DNA of 64,000 nucleotides from Ophiosphaerella korrae (GCA_028456385.1 JALNQF010000227.1:1-64000), one strand, 5' to 3'. Positions 24,901-36,374 are shown, counted from the stretch's first letter. Translations and numbers: made by a program. Notes: generated by a model from the letters alone, not told the origin.

Positions 24901-25391
24901 CTTTTCTAGGTTTTCTAGCTTAAGTATAAGCTAGAGTAATAATACTTAGCTAAAATTTAGTTAAGTATTATTAATTTAGATATTTAATATAGTTTAGTTA
25001 TTAAAAAAAACTTTAGTAACTAGTTTATACTTTAGAGAGCTACTTTAGATAAAAGAAGTAAAGTTTATATTTAAGTTAAATTCTTTTATAATAAGTTAGT
25101 TAAAAGTAACTAAGTTTATTATAAAGTTATTAGCTAAGAAAGTACTTAGTCTTTATTAGAAAATTATATTAAGTTAGAAATTTAGTTTACTAAGTAGTTT
25201 TAGTAAAATATAAGATTTAAAGTTTATTACTTATTTTCTTTTATTTTTCTATAAAAGAGTTTTAAAATATTATTAGAAGTTACTTAGTATTTTATTTATT
25301 AGAGTAGTTAGTATAGTAAGTCTCTAGGTTTATTTTTTAAAAACTTAGTTCTAGTATATCTTTTATAAATTTTTTATAGTATAATATAGTT

Positions 25392-25775
25392 TATAAGTAA
25401 GCTATACGCCTTAAAATATACCTATAATCTAGATTTCTATAGTAAAATATCTTTACTATAACTTTATAATATTTTTTATAACTATAGGTATACCTTTTAC
25501 TACTTATATAGAAGTTAGTTTTAGATTCCTATAGTATATAACCTAGATATTCTAAAGATATTTTACTTTTTTATTTATTAGCTCTATTTTAGCTCCTAAT
25601 TATTAGAAACTTAATTTATACTTTATATATCTTTTTTAAAATCTATTATTTATCTTAAAATAGTTATATAAAGCTATATGTTATATTTTAGCTTATTTAA
25701 TTTAGTTATAGTAAAGATATTTTACTATAGAAATCTACATTTTAGGTATATTTTAGGGCGCGTAGCTTACTTATA
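25392..25775. mobile_element. MITE-like element with about 70-bp inverted ends
   Basis: About 384 bp with imperfect terminal inverted repeats of about 70 bp. Within these, 32 bases are perfect (25432-25463 against 25704-25735), starting GATTTCTATAG. The outer ends read TATAAGTAAGC on both sides, compatible with a TA duplication of Tc1/mariner type. The interior is too short for a transposase. The homologous copy C+ lacks it: flanks meet near 38636, and the spacing difference between the copies (about 370 bp) equals its length. Ends are uncertain by about 10 bases. Its ends do not resemble those of J, so J is not its obvious helper. Confidence 0.8.
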
Positions 25776-26399
25776 TATATAGCTTTAGAGTATTTTTTTA
25801 GTTTATTACTAAATTTATAGTCTAGTATTTATATTATATCTTTATTTTATAAGTATACTTAGTATAAGTAATAAAGAAGTTATAAGCTAGTATTATTTTA
25901 GTTTAAAAAGCTAGCTTTTAAAAAAAAAAAAATTTTTTATATAGCTAAGTTATAGTAGTTATATACTATATTAGTATATTTAGCTATTAGTTTATAAAGA
26001 TTTAAATCTTTTAAACTAGCTAGTAAAAGTTTTAATAAAGTTTAAAGTACTTTATTACTTAGTTTTTATAAATTAACTACTAGTAATTTATATAAGTTTA
26101 AAAGTCTTTTCTTTTTCTAGTACTATAACTTAAGTATATATAGTAAGTATAAGCTAAAGCTTTATAACTTATAAACTAAGTAAACTACTTTTTTTTAGTA
26201 TATATTTCTTTCTAAAACGTTAGTACTAGTACTAGTAAAAAAAAAGTACTAGAAACTTTAACTAGAACTATAATATAGTAAACTTAAAGAGCTACTTAGT
26301 ATACTATAGCTAAAGTAAAATCTAATTCCTAGTAGTATAGTTTTTTTTAGCTACTTAAGCTTAATTAAAAGTTAGCTATAATTAGCTATTTTATAGTAA

Positions 26400-26404
26400 C
26401 TTTA
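26400..26404. repeat. Target-site duplication of I, left copy (CTTTA)
   Basis: CTTTA before TATTAAGAAG of the left LTR. The same pentamer follows the right LTR at 35478-35482. Removing I gives GTAACTTTAGTATAAG, which matches the uninterrupted C+ sequence near 38015-38035 in reverse complement. Confidence 0.92.
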
Positions 26405-26682
26405 TATTAAGAAGTAGCTAGAAGATAATAGTACTTACTATAAGCTATAGGATATAGTAAAGGTATAATAGATAGTATTTAATAGTACTACTAGTATCTA
26501 AAAAAGAATAATACTTACTTTACTCTCTTTATAAGTATTAAGCCTTTTATACGCCTATATAGTATATAAGCTCTACTTTAGATTATAACTATATAATATT
26601 ATAATTTTTAGTATATTAGCTTTACTTCTAACTTATACTAGAGTTTATAAAAGTCTTAAGTATTTAATAAACTTTAATTATA
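26405..26682 (-). repeat. Element I 3' LTR
   Basis: A 278-bp LTR, plus-strand start TATTAAGAAGTAGCTAG, end TTTAATTATA. Pairs with 35200-35477; the two differ mostly by transitions. Confidence 0.92.
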
Positions 26683-28005
26683 GAGCTTCTCCCTCTAGCT
26701 AGTATCTTTACTAGCTTTTTAAAGTATAACCTTAATAAAAACCCTAAACCTTTAGAAAAATAAAGAAAAGAGTATTTACGTACTTTACACGCTATACCTA
26801 CGTATTAGGCGTATTATTATTATTATAATTATATATAATATTCTATTTATATTTTAATAATAAGTAAAAGATTACTACTTACGTAATTATATTTACTCTT
26901 AGTAGACTCTATATAAAAAATATTTTTCTTTTATAATTATTTTACTTATCCTTTTATTTACTATAGTATATACTTAACGTATACGTAGTATATATTTAGT
27001 AATTATTACTATAGTTTACTATCTTTACTTAAAGTTTATTAAGAAAAGTAATATTTATTAAGCTCTACCTTTTAAGTAGAGTATAGATACTAAGCGCGCT
27101 AATTATAACACTTTATATACTACTTACTTATACTATACTTAAAGTATTATTAACTAAGAGGAGATATATAATAAGCTAGAAGAGCGTTATTATAAGTATT
27201 ATTCTATTAGTAATTATAGTAGCTACACCTTAGTAACTATTTTAGAGATATACTCTTTATATACACTTTAACTAATATAAATAAGTACTTTCTATACTTA
27301 ATAGGCGTATTAACTATCTTTATAAGCTTTATAATATATATAATACTACTATATCTAATACTACTACTTCTAAGACTAACTTAGAAGTACGCTATACTAG
27401 CGTTAAGCTTACTTATACTTAGTATACCTTTAACTTAGAGCTATTAAACTATAGGTACCTTACTACTTATAGTAGTACTCTCTTAAGAGTACTTACTTAA
27501 ATACCTATAACTACTCTTTAATTTTTAGAGCTTATTTTAACTAAATAGTATAACCTTATAGCCTAGTAGTAGAGTTTAGTTAAAGTATTAATAGAGATTT
27601 TAGGCTACTTTTACTATATTATATATTTACTTATACTATACTTATATAGTATATACTAACTACTTTATAAGCTTATTATAGCTACTTTTTTATAAAATAA
27701 GTTAATAATAAAGAAGATAATAATAAAGATAGTAGTAAAGAAGAAGAGGTAGAAGAAAAAGAAGTAGAAAAAGAAGAAGAGAAAGAAAAAGAAGAAGAAG
27801 AAGATAAAGTAAAAGGTTAAGACGTTCTACTTTTAAAAAGTAAGTAAGATATAAGTAAAGAGTAGTTTAGGCTTATCTAATAAGTAGAAAAGAAATAGTT
27901 TATAGTATAATTATTTATTTTTTATATATATAGATACCTAGCTATAGAGCTAAAAGTTAGATTATACTATTTACTTTATAAGTATATTTTAAGTATATAA
28001 ATTAC
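26683..28005 (-). other. Element I 3' region after the chromodomain
   Basis: About 1.3 kb between the chromodomain and the 3' LTR. I recognise no domain on the minus strand. A purine-rich (GAA)-type tract at 27718-27832 would read as Glu/Lys repeats on the plus strand, but only over about 38 codons between stops. A long 3' untranslated or eroded C-terminal region is the simplest reading. Confidence 0.5.
27718..27832. repeat. GAA-rich low-complexity tract
   Basis: Imperfect run of AAG, GAA and GAT triplets, about 115 bases. It is purine-only over long stretches and contains almost no C, so it offers few RIP targets and stays recognisable. Confidence 0.85.
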
Positions 28006-28680
28006 GTTTTCTATATACGTTTTAATTATAGAGCGCTTTAAGCTAAATTAAAATTTTTAAGTAGTTTATTTATATCTTTAAAATCTATAGTAAGAGTTTA
28101 TATATTCTAGAATTTATTATATTCTTTCTATCTAAAGAAATACTCTAGTTATCCTTTCTTTTTATATTTCTTTAAGATTCTTTTAACTTATTATACTTCT
28201 TCTCTTTCTTTTATTACTTTAGGTAGCTAGGTATTATCTTTTATACCTAATTAAGATTTCTATCTCTTAAGGAGAGAAATATAAAATACGTTATAAATAT
28301 AATAGTAAGGTAGTAGTAGTAAGTAGTATACCTACGTTCCTACTACGTTTTATACTTAAAATAGTCTAATAAACTTATCTAATAGCTTTTTATATAGTTA
28401 GTAAGTAAAGCTTAAGTTCTTTATACTTAGTAGAACTAGCTCTCTTTTTTTAAAGACTTCTAGTTTATATTTATTATTATAGTACTATACTTAATATACT
28501 TATACTTTTTATAGAAACTCTATAAGTATTACTTACGTACTATATATACGCTTTACTCTTTAAATAGCGTCTAGTACTTTTTTTTCTAGTTTACTATCTT
28601 TAGGTAAGTATATAAAGATTAGGTATTTACTTAGTATTGTATAAAAGGGCGTTATCTTTATTCTTTTATAAACTAAGTTA
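28006..28680 (-). pseudogene. Element I integrase C-terminus and chromodomain
   Basis: Continues, across J, the integrase frame that ends at 30803. The sequence after the J site corresponds to the family's integrase core exit and GPY-like region. A chromodomain remnant follows at about 28010-28200 in element sense ('YKVKRILKK', 'EYFFR*KEYNK', 'NI*TLTIDF'), comparable with the usual pattern of a hydrophobic start, VKWKGY and NTWEP. Stops fall at expected Gln/Trp codons. Together with the pieces at 30805-31022 and 31267-33500 it forms one pol reading interrupted twice. Confidence 0.75.
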
Positions 28681-28871
28681 TAGTAGGGTAACACGAAAAA
28701 AAAGTGTAGAAAAAAGTTATAGTTTTTAACTTAAAATAACTCTACCAATATATTAGTTAAAAATATAACTAAAAATAAATATTAAAGTAAATATCAAGTA
28801 CTTTAAAATAGCTTACTACGATTTTTAATTACTAATCAAAATCGAGCCAGGATTTAAAGTGTTTAGAGGAC
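28681..28871 (+). repeat. J left terminal inverted repeat
   Basis: About 190 bases, imperfectly complementary to 30612-30802. The outermost 28 bases are identical and the similarity extends to the GTGTTTAGAG block. The first base is T where CA was probably ancestral. Confidence 0.88.
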
Positions 28872-28999
28872 CTTTTTTTTTACTAACTTTAGAGCTCGAT
28901 TATTTTTTACTTTTAGTATCTTTTTTTAAGATATTTTAATATAAGTTAGATATATATAAGATTATTAATTTCTTATAGTTATAGGTAATTCTAATTATT

Positions 29000-30300
29000 T
29001 AAAGAATAGGTATTTAGTAAAAGGTATAAAATTAAACTTTTAGTAAAAACGTATATTTAATAGCTATAACCCCTAACTATTAGTACTTAGTAGGATAACC
29101 TTTAGCGTCTATAACAGCTTGCTATCGCTTTAGAAGAGATAATATACAATTATCTATAGCCTATTATAGTATAAGAGCCTACTCCTCTTTTATAGCTTTT
29201 TTAAAGGTCTCTACCTCTAAAGAAGTAGTTCCTATAGGATAATTTCCTTTAAATCTTTTAATTAGATAATCTTTAAGTAAACTCTATATATTTTTAATAG
29301 GGTTTAGATCTAGACTATAAAGAGGATAAAGAAAGAGTTTACTCTATTTCTCTTAAACTAATTAATAATAGTTAAAGCTTTATAGATTTTACTATTATCC
29401 TATAGATAACTATATCCTAATATACTAGTTAACTTTTTAAAATATTATATATAGTATATAATAAATAGACTTTAAGTAATAATAAAAAAAGGGGTAAATA
29501 AAAGATAGTTAACTTATTAGGTTTAATAGCCTTTTTAACGTGCTTATTAAGGATATTATAGATATAGCAAGATAAGTTTAGAGTTTTGTTATTAATTAGG
29601 TCCCCAATAAACTCTAGGTTAGATCTTCCTCCTATCTAAATCGATCTCTAAACTTATATCTTTAGTCCTTTCGCTAAAAATATAGTTAGTATAATAGTTA
29701 TTAAAAAATAAAAATTCTACAATAAAAGTATACGTAAAATAGAGTATTTTAGTATATTAGGATTTTAGTTAAACTTACTTCTATTAGTTATAGAAATTCG
29801 AGCTTTTCTAACCTCTTTTTTGCCCTTTTTTCGATAATATTCAGACCTAGCTCCTTTTCCAGACTCTACACTAGTTTTATCTAAATATATTATTTTCTTT
29901 AGACTAAATTCTTTATTTTTTAGCCTTCTTAGCTACTCTTTACAAAAGCTAACTCTTTTAATAGCCTTTTTTTTATTAATTATTAGTTTTTTATTAGTAA
30001 TATTTATTATATAGCCTTCCTCTTTAATAAACTGTTGTAAGCTCCTAATAGAGACTTTAATATTATTTTCGAATATTAATCTCTAATTAGTTTTCTTAGG
30101 ACTTCTTTCTAAGTCCCTATTTAATTACCTTTTAGCTCTTAAATTTAACTTTATAATACGTCTATCTTTTACTTAGCTAATAGTAGGAGTATTATTAAGA
30201 TTTTTATTTATTCAGTTAATATTATTTCTAATAGATATATAATCTTTATTTAGGATAGTAGAAATAGTAGATAAAGGTGTTTAAGCCTTATAAAGAAGGC
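29000..30300 (-). pseudogene. Degraded Tc1/mariner-family transposase of J
   Basis: Minus-strand DDE transposase remnant. The N-terminal part (about 29950-30300) is helix-turn-helix-like but weak. The first catalytic Asp lies in 'LDKTSVESGKG' (Asp codon 29879-29881). A 'GGGRS' motif follows near 29620, and the second Asp in '*DNS.IYKA' near 29398. The third region reads 'LYSLDLNPIKN' at about 29286-29315, where the family has 'PYSPDLNPIEN', so the catalytic Glu is now Lys. The C-terminus resembles the family's 'VIDAKG...TKY' (about 29090-29130). Several stops are present, so it is inactive. Confidence 0.85.
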
Positions 30301-30611
30301 TAACATCTAATTTAAACTTAGAGAGATTTAAGGTTATATTAAAGAATATAAAGAAGATAAAGTAAAAACAATAATAGAAGTATTTTTATACTTAATAGAC
30401 TAGTAGATTAGTAATATATTACGTAATATTAGGTTACGTGCTAATATAGGTATTTTTTTCTTCTTTCTTTTACTAAAAACTTAGTTAAGAAACCTTAGCT
30501 TAAAATTAGGTTACGTAATCTAGTCTAACTATATAAGGGATCGTTAGAATATAAAGGATTTTTATACCTAAATTAAAAAGTTCTATTAAGTTAAATTTAG
30601 CGTTAAAAAAA

Positions 30612-30802
30612 GTACTCTAAACACATTAAATTTTAGCTCGATTTCGATTAGTAATTAAAAATAATATTAAGCTATATTGAAGTTCTATATATTCTCTTTA
30701 ATATTCTTTTTTAGTTATATTTTTAACTAATATATTTGTAGAGTTATAGCTATTTCAAATCTATAACTTTTTTTTACACTTTTTTTTCGTGTTACCCTAC
30801 TA
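30612..30802 (-). repeat. J right terminal inverted repeat
   Basis: Reverse complement of 28681-28871 with scattered differences. Ends CCCTACTA before the TA duplication at 30803-30804. Confidence 0.88.
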
Positions 30803-30804
30803 TA

Positions 30805-31022
30805 TTATATACAAATTATACTATTTTTAGTAAAGTAACCTAATTATCTTAATTCTCTATTATAAAGATTCTTAAATATTATTCTAGAGTCTAATTTTAT
30901 TATTTAGTTTACTTATTAGTCTATAGGTAGAAAGCTATACTTAGCTTACGCTTTACTTATAGTTAGTAGTATATTTCTACCTAAAATTTTAAAGTAAAGA
31001 TTAACTCTTAGTCTAATATAAT
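30805..31022 (-). pseudogene. Element I integrase core, second half
   Basis: In element sense this reads from 'GIILD*ELIFTLKF' through a block like 'IAFYLQTN' to a pattern like 'EQYLRIFI', the usual second-Asp to Glu portion of a gypsy integrase core. Its upstream neighbour 'YKI*KG' lies on the other side of the 234-bp solo LTR. Joining the two across one ACCTT gives the family's KGII junction in frame. J cuts it on the left. Confidence 0.82.
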
Positions 31023-31027
31023 ACCTT
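31023..31027. repeat. Target-site duplication of solo LTR, left copy (ACCTT)
   Basis: ACCTT here and at 31262-31266 flank the 234-bp insertion exactly. Confidence 0.85.
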
Positions 31028-31261
31028 TATTAATAGGGCTTTGTCTGCCGCAGAGGCTTGTAGAGAAACTAGGATACGCTAGCGTATAGGGTTAAGTAAG
31101 GAAAAGTAAAGGGTGTTTATTTATATCTACCTCTATACGTAGTAAGAGTATATATTATATATACTTAATTCTATATATAGGCTAAAAGGCCTATACGTCT
31201 TGTTGCCCCTAACGTTATACGTAACGGCTTAGCTATTAGCCTAAGTTATTACGTATAGACA
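31028..31261 (-). mobile_element. 234-bp solo LTR in the integrase of I
   Basis: Insertion with 5-bp duplication ACCTT. In minus sense it starts TGTCTATACG and ends CTATTAATA (CA changed to TA). It has no coding capacity and no long inverted ends, so a solo LTR of an unknown family fits best; a MITE is less likely. It keeps motifs such as CTGCCGCAGAGG and TTGTTGCCCC that are almost absent elsewhere, suggesting it escaped most RIP. No second copy is in the window. Excision in silico restores the integrase frame. Confidence 0.82.
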
Positions 31262-31266
31262 ACCTT
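31262..31266. repeat. Target-site duplication of solo LTR, right copy (ACCTT)
   Basis: Exact partner of 31023-31027, directly after TATAGACA. Confidence 0.85.
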
Positions 31267-34200
31267 TCTATATCTTATAGTTTAAGATAATATTATTAAA
31301 GTATACTTCTATAAACTATTACGCGTCCTACTTTTTAAGTACTAAGATATAGATAGCTATCTTAGATAAGTAGTCTACTATTACTAGTATTATATTATAT
31401 ACGTACTTTAAGCTATCCTTTAAAGGTAGGAGGCCTATAATAAAGTCTAGAAAGACTTCTTTAAAGATATTACTTAAGATTAGTAAAGAAGATAATTCTC
31501 TATACTACTTATACCTTAGTACTTTACTTTACTAGTATATTACGTAAGTCTTTATATATTCCTAAATATCTTACTTTATTAATAGCTAGTAATAGTATCT
31601 TATAATTAGCTTAAGTATTTTACGTATACTAAAGTAGCTAGCTATATACAAGTTATAATACTAGAGTAAAATCTCTTACTTAATAGTAAGTTTCTTTAGA
31701 ATATATACTCTACTTTTATATCTTAGGACTTCTTTATTATCTAAGCGCTATACTTACACTTTACTACTATATTAAGTACTTTTAACTTTTATTAAACTCT
31801 CTACTTATACTTATATAAAGGTATCCTTTTACTATAGTCTATATAAAGTTATTAAAAAAGCTTTAGACTCTACTAATATAGGTTTACTACTAACTAACTC
31901 TCTATCTATTAAGTATAGTACGTATAGTATATATTCTATAGCGCTAGTAGTAAGAGTTCTTTTAGCGCTATAGTCTCTAGTACTATACGTCTTATATATA
32001 CTTTCTAAGCTTAGCTTAGTTATAGATCTTTTTACTTTACTAGTTATCTTTACTCTAGCTACTAAGCTTACTAGTTATAATTTTTCTTAGAGAGTAAGTA
32101 ATAAGTATACTAGTAATAAGTTCTTTTACTTATAGTTATATCTCCTTAAAAAGCTATCTATAGGATTTAGCCTACTAGCCTAGTATTTTACTTTAAAATT
32201 AAAAGCTCCTAAGTATATAGCCTAGTATACTTAGCGTAAGTTTAGCTTATATATAGTATATATTAAGTATAAGTTATTATAATCTATAAGTACTTAAATT
32301 ATATACTATATACCTTTAAGGTAGTATCTCTACTATTTAAAACTATAAATAATAGTAAGAAGTTTAGTATTATATATTTTATAGTTTAATTCTACTTCTT
32401 ATAGTTTTCTAAAAGTAAAGGTAACTAGATACTACTTTTTATCTAGGTAGAGCTAGGATAAGATCCTAGAGATTGTAAAGGTTAACGCATCTATCTCTAA
32501 GTAAATAAGTAGCGCTAAGTTATAGTAGTATAAGATAGGTATACTTATAAAGTATACTTTAAGTTATTTAAAAGCTTATTATACTATACTAGGCTAATAG
32601 AATTCTTACTTTCTTTTTAATATGTCTATAAAGAGGGCTATTTTATAAGTATACTTTTTAATAAATCTTTAGTAGAAGTTTATAAAACCTAAGAATAACT
32701 ATAGTTTCTTAATACTTATAGGCTCTATCTATTACATAATAGTCTTAATACGCTTAAGTTTAGTACGTATACTATACTTTATAATAATAAAGCCTAGAAA
32801 ATATACTTTATTAAATATAAAGGTGTATTTCTTTAGGTTTATAAAGAGTTCTACTTTTCTTAGTACTACTAGTATAGAGTAGATAGCGCGCTAGTATAGT
32901 ATAATATTATTACTATAAGTATATATAAGTATATTATTAAGGTATACTATATAGATATAATCTAGGAGTCTACTAAGCGCCTTGTTAATATACGCTTAAA
33001 AACTAGTAAGAGTGTTAGTTAGCTTAAAAAGTATTACTAAGTATTTAAAATACCTATAGTAAGTATAAAAAGTAGTTTTCTACTTATCTTCTAATTTAAT
33101 TCTAATCTTATAGTAGGTATCTTTAAGATCTAAGGTAGTATAGTATTATACGCCTAATAAGTAGTCTAGTATCTTTCTAATTAGTAAGAGTAAGTACTAA
33201 TCTTTTACTATAACTAAGTTTAGGCTATAGTAGTTAATATAGAGGCGTAGAGCTCTATCTTTCTTTAGAATAAAAAGGATAAGTGCTCTTACTAGACTAT
33301 TACTATAATATATCTAGCCCTTATAGAGTATATCCTCTATATACGTATAGAGTACTTTAAGCTTATATATAAAGAGATTATAAAGTAGCTTATAGAGAAG
33401 TTCTTTTCCTTCTATTAATAAGATTACGTAATTAGAGTTCTTTAAGTAAAGTAATATCTATATAGTAACGTTATTAAATATAATATAGTATTCTAATAAA
33501 GTGTCTAGAATACGTAACTCTTACGCTATAGGTATAGTATAGATATATGTATTATATTCTAAGTTAATTATATTAGTTTTAAGTACTCTTAGTAAGTATA
33601 GTTCTACTTATATTTCTCTTAGAGCCTTTATAAATTCTTTAGTTATATATAACTATACTTAAGTAATAAAAGTATATCTCTAATACTATATTTATAATCT
33701 ATAGTTAAGTTATATTTCTTCTTATTTAAGAAAAGGATTTCTAAAAAAGAGTACTACTTCCTTTTTATCTACTCTATATACTATAATCTTAGACTTACGT
33801 ATTACTTTATTATTATTAGTAAGGTGTACCTAAAGCTTATAAGTAGTATAAGTATTCTACTTTTACGCCCTTATCTAGCTTAGTTTAGAGAGCTTAGCGT
33901 CTTAGATTAGTTTTAGTCTTATTTCTACTATAGTCTACTAACTAATAAGTCTAATATCTACTTAAGGGTCTAGAATAACCTAAAGCTTTATTTCTAGCTC
34001 TAAGCCTAAAGCTACGCTATATATATACTATATACCTAGTAAAATATTAATTAATCTACGCCTTACTATCTTTAAGCTAATAATAAAGCTAGGCTTTTTC
34101 TTGTTTAGTTTATATAGACTAGAATATAGTTAGAGTTACTACTATAGTACTTACTAGTATAGTATTTCTTTTTATAGTACTTAAAGTATTTAATAGTAGA

Positions 34201-35190
34201 CTTATCTACTAACTTATTTTAGGAGTTCTTTATATTCCCTTTTATTTAGGCCTTTTTTAAGTTTTCTTTACTTATACTATTTATATAGGGCTTTTGTAAT
34301 TTTATTATATTATATAAGTTACGCTTAAGTATTAAGCTTAAAGTAATAAGGTCTTCTCTTATTACTAAGACCTAATAATAGTTAGTAATTACCTTTTATA
34401 GTTTAGGCTATAGTTTTAAAAAGAGGTACTAAATCCTTTATTTTTTTATATACTAAGGAAGCTAGTCTTTAAAGATATCCATATATCTAGTAAAAGATTT
34501 TATACTTTATTCTTTATATTAAGTAGCTATAGTATATACTATTACTACTTCTAGGCTATAGTTAATAAGGTTAAAGAGTAGGTTTAGTAAGTACTTTTTA
34601 AAGTACTCCTAAGTAAGAAGTTTATCTATATTTAGATTACGCTTAATATACGTATACTATTATTTATATAAGTTTTCCTTAAGGTATTATATAGCCTAAA
34701 GGACTTTATCCTTTTCTACTTTAAAGTCTTAGAGTATAAAGTAAAATACTATTTTATATAAGTAATAGTACTCTTAGTATTTCTTTAGAGATTTACCTTT
34801 ATATACTCTAAGCTCTTTAAGGTAAAGTATACGCTTTATACGTATATTATTAACTAGAGAGTCTACGTTATACTTTTAAGAAGTAATAATAGTAACTTTA
34901 GAGTTATTCTTAGAAGTTATAGCATAAGAAGTAGTTTATTCTTATTCTAGATATATAATCTTATCTTCTAGAGTATAGAGTATATATAGTTAGGCTAATT
35001 TATTACGTCTAGTAGTTACTTTATAAATACGTTCTTTAATTATTACTAGTATACTTAGTATATAACCTAGCTACGCGCTACTTATACTCTATATAGGGTC
35101 TTGTTTAACTATTAACTATATATTTTCTTCTATTATTGTAGCCTATTATAAAGAGCGTATTATTATTATCTCTAGACTATTAGTAAAGAA
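31267..35190 (-). pseudogene. Element I gag, protease, RT, RNase H and integrase start
   Basis: Read right to left. Gag-like sequence lies near 34550-34800 (pattern 'DFKVEKDKVL*AI*YLKEN'). RT contains 'LDLKDTYYKIRIK' and 'YRYFKYLVILFKLTN' at about 33000-33150. The catalytic YLDD reads YLNN near 32905-32955, so both Asp codons are lost. RNase H lies at about 32100-32600. The integrase start, with 'DFIIGLPPLKDSLKYVYNIILVIVDYLSK', matches the family's 'DFITGLPP' and 'VDR.TK', at about 31390-31510, followed by 'LNYKI*KG' next to the solo LTR. Stops are abundant and mostly at expected Gln/Trp positions. Confidence 0.85.
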
Positions 35191-35199
35191 GTATTATTA

Positions 35200-35477
35200 T
35201 ATTAAGAGGTAGCTAGAAGATAATAGTACTTACTATAGGCTATAAGAGATAGTAAAGGGATAATAGATAGTATTTAATAGTACTACTAGTATCTAAAAGA
35301 AAATAATACTTACTTTACTCTCTTTATAAGTATTAAGCCTTTTATACGCCTATATAGTATACTAGCCCTACTTTAGATTATAACTATATAATATTATAAT
35401 CTTTAGTATATTAGCTTTACTTCTAACTTGTACTAGAGTTTATAAAAGTCTTAAGTATTTAATAAACTCTTATTATA
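35200..35477 (-). repeat. Element I 5' LTR
   Basis: A 278-bp LTR, plus-strand start TATTAAGAGGTAGCTAG, end CTTATTATA. Partner of 26405-26682 and followed by CTTTA (35478-35482). Confidence 0.92.
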
Positions 35478-36374
35478 CTTTAGTATAAGTAAAAAAGCTA
35501 CTAGTATAGTTTTAAGTTATAGAAAAGCTAATAAAAGTAAAATATTTATAGAGATTTACTATTATATAGAGTAAACTTTATATAAAAGAACTTTATAAAG
35601 TAGTTTTAATAATTAACTAAAAAGAGTATATAGTAAATAAAGCTATCTAAGTAAGTACTAAGTATATATACCTAGTAGCTTACTAAGTACTAACTAAAAG
35701 TAAAAAAGTAGTTAAATATTAGTAAGTTATAAACTTATAAATATTAGTATAAAATTAAAAGATATAAAAAATAACTCTTTTATACTAAGAGTTATTATAA
35801 AGTAAAAGTAGTAAAAAAGTATATAGCTATATATTAAGTATTAAAATAACTTATTTTATATTATATAAAATATATCTAGTACTATAATACTATTTTTAAA
35901 TATTTTTATAAGTAATTACTATCTTATAAATATACTTAAAAGCTAGTAAAAACTTTTATTTAGTAATTACTATCTTATAAATATACTTAAAAGCTAGTAA
36001 AATCTTTTATTTAGTAATTATAAAGTAGCCTTTATATAAAATAATATAATAAAGTAATTTTAATAATAAACTAAAAAGAGTATATAGTAAATAAAGTTAT
36101 CTAAGTAAGTACTTAGTACTAACTAAAAGTAAATAAGTAGTTAAATATTTATTAGTTATAAACTTACTAATATTAGGATAAAAATAAAAGATATAAGAAA
36201 TAAGTTTTTTATATATTTCTTTCTATTAAATAAGTAATTTCTTAAAGCTTAAAATAAGCTCTAATTAACTATTAATACCTATAAAGTTATTAGATTTAAA
36301 TTAAGTTTTAATTATTAGTTAAATTTCTAAAGTATATAATAAATATTTTTAATAAAGATAAAGAAGAAACTATT
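35478..36374 (-). other. Element C' 5' end (leader or LTR region)
   Basis: AT-rich non-coding sequence upstream of the C' gag. Bases 35478-35760 match the reverse complement of about 37760-38035, the corresponding region of C+. A direct repeat of about 155 bp (35610-35775 and 36052-36205), both containing AACTAAAAAGAGTATATAG, may be LTR or leader sequence duplicated internally. A 51-bp tandem array lies between them. No clean TG...CA ends could be placed. Confidence 0.55.
35911..36020. repeat. 51-bp tandem repeat, two copies plus a partial
   Basis: Units start AGTAATTACTATC at 35911 and 35962, with a third partial start at 36013, an exact 51-base period. The first two differ at one position. 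Confidence 0.9.

Larger units (their letters stand above)
24901..26404 (-). pseudogene. Element C' gag-region fragment
   Basis: Minus-strand continuation of C'. Its reverse complement follows C+ from about 39100 back to 38035, apart from a MITE-like insertion at 25392-25775. Between this piece and the one ending at 11023, about 3 kb of the element (equivalent to about 39100-42090 of C+) is absent, so more than simple insertion happened at the D/E junctions. By position it is 5' coding or gag sequence, but I see no clear zinc knuckle. The right end is the insertion site of I (CTTTA, 26400-26404). Confidence 0.7.
28681..30802 (-). mobile_element. Element J: Tc1/mariner-like DNA transposon, 2,122 bp
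   Basis: Bounded by long imperfect inverted repeats of about 190 bp that begin TAGTAGGGTAACACG on both ends and are flanked by TA (28679-28680 and 30803-30804). A degraded DDE transposase lies on the minus strand. It interrupts element I near the end of the integrase core. Compared with its surroundings it keeps many more CpA and TpG (for example AACACG, ATCAAG, GAGCCAGG near the left end), so it suffered less RIP or arrived later. Confidence 0.92.
26405..35477 (-). mobile_element. Element I: RIP-mutated Ty3/gypsy, about 6.7 kb plus two nested insertions
   Basis: Minus-strand element with 278-bp LTRs (26405-26682 and 35200-35477) and exact CTTTA duplication. In element sense: gag (about 34500-35190), protease region, RT (about 32600-33500), RNase H, integrase (split by two insertions) and chromodomain (about 28010-28200). 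Nested inside are the Tc1/mariner-like J (28681-30802) and a 234-bp solo LTR (31028-31261). Without these it is about 6.7 kb, a normal gypsy size. A different family from A-F and from C. Confidence 0.92.

Noticed and set aside
25432..25735. MITE limited to the perfect 32-bp inverted ends (304 bp)
   Set aside because: Similarity of the ends continues outward for about 40 more bases on each side, and the C+ empty site fits the longer 384-bp element.
27718..27832. Plus-strand acidic Glu/Lys ORF
   Set aside because: Only about 38 codons between stops; a GAA-type low-complexity tract explains it.
31028..31261. Structural RNA or riboswitch, because of its different base composition
   Set aside because: Exact 5-bp target duplication and restoration of the integrase frame show it is an insertion; composition fits escape from RIP.
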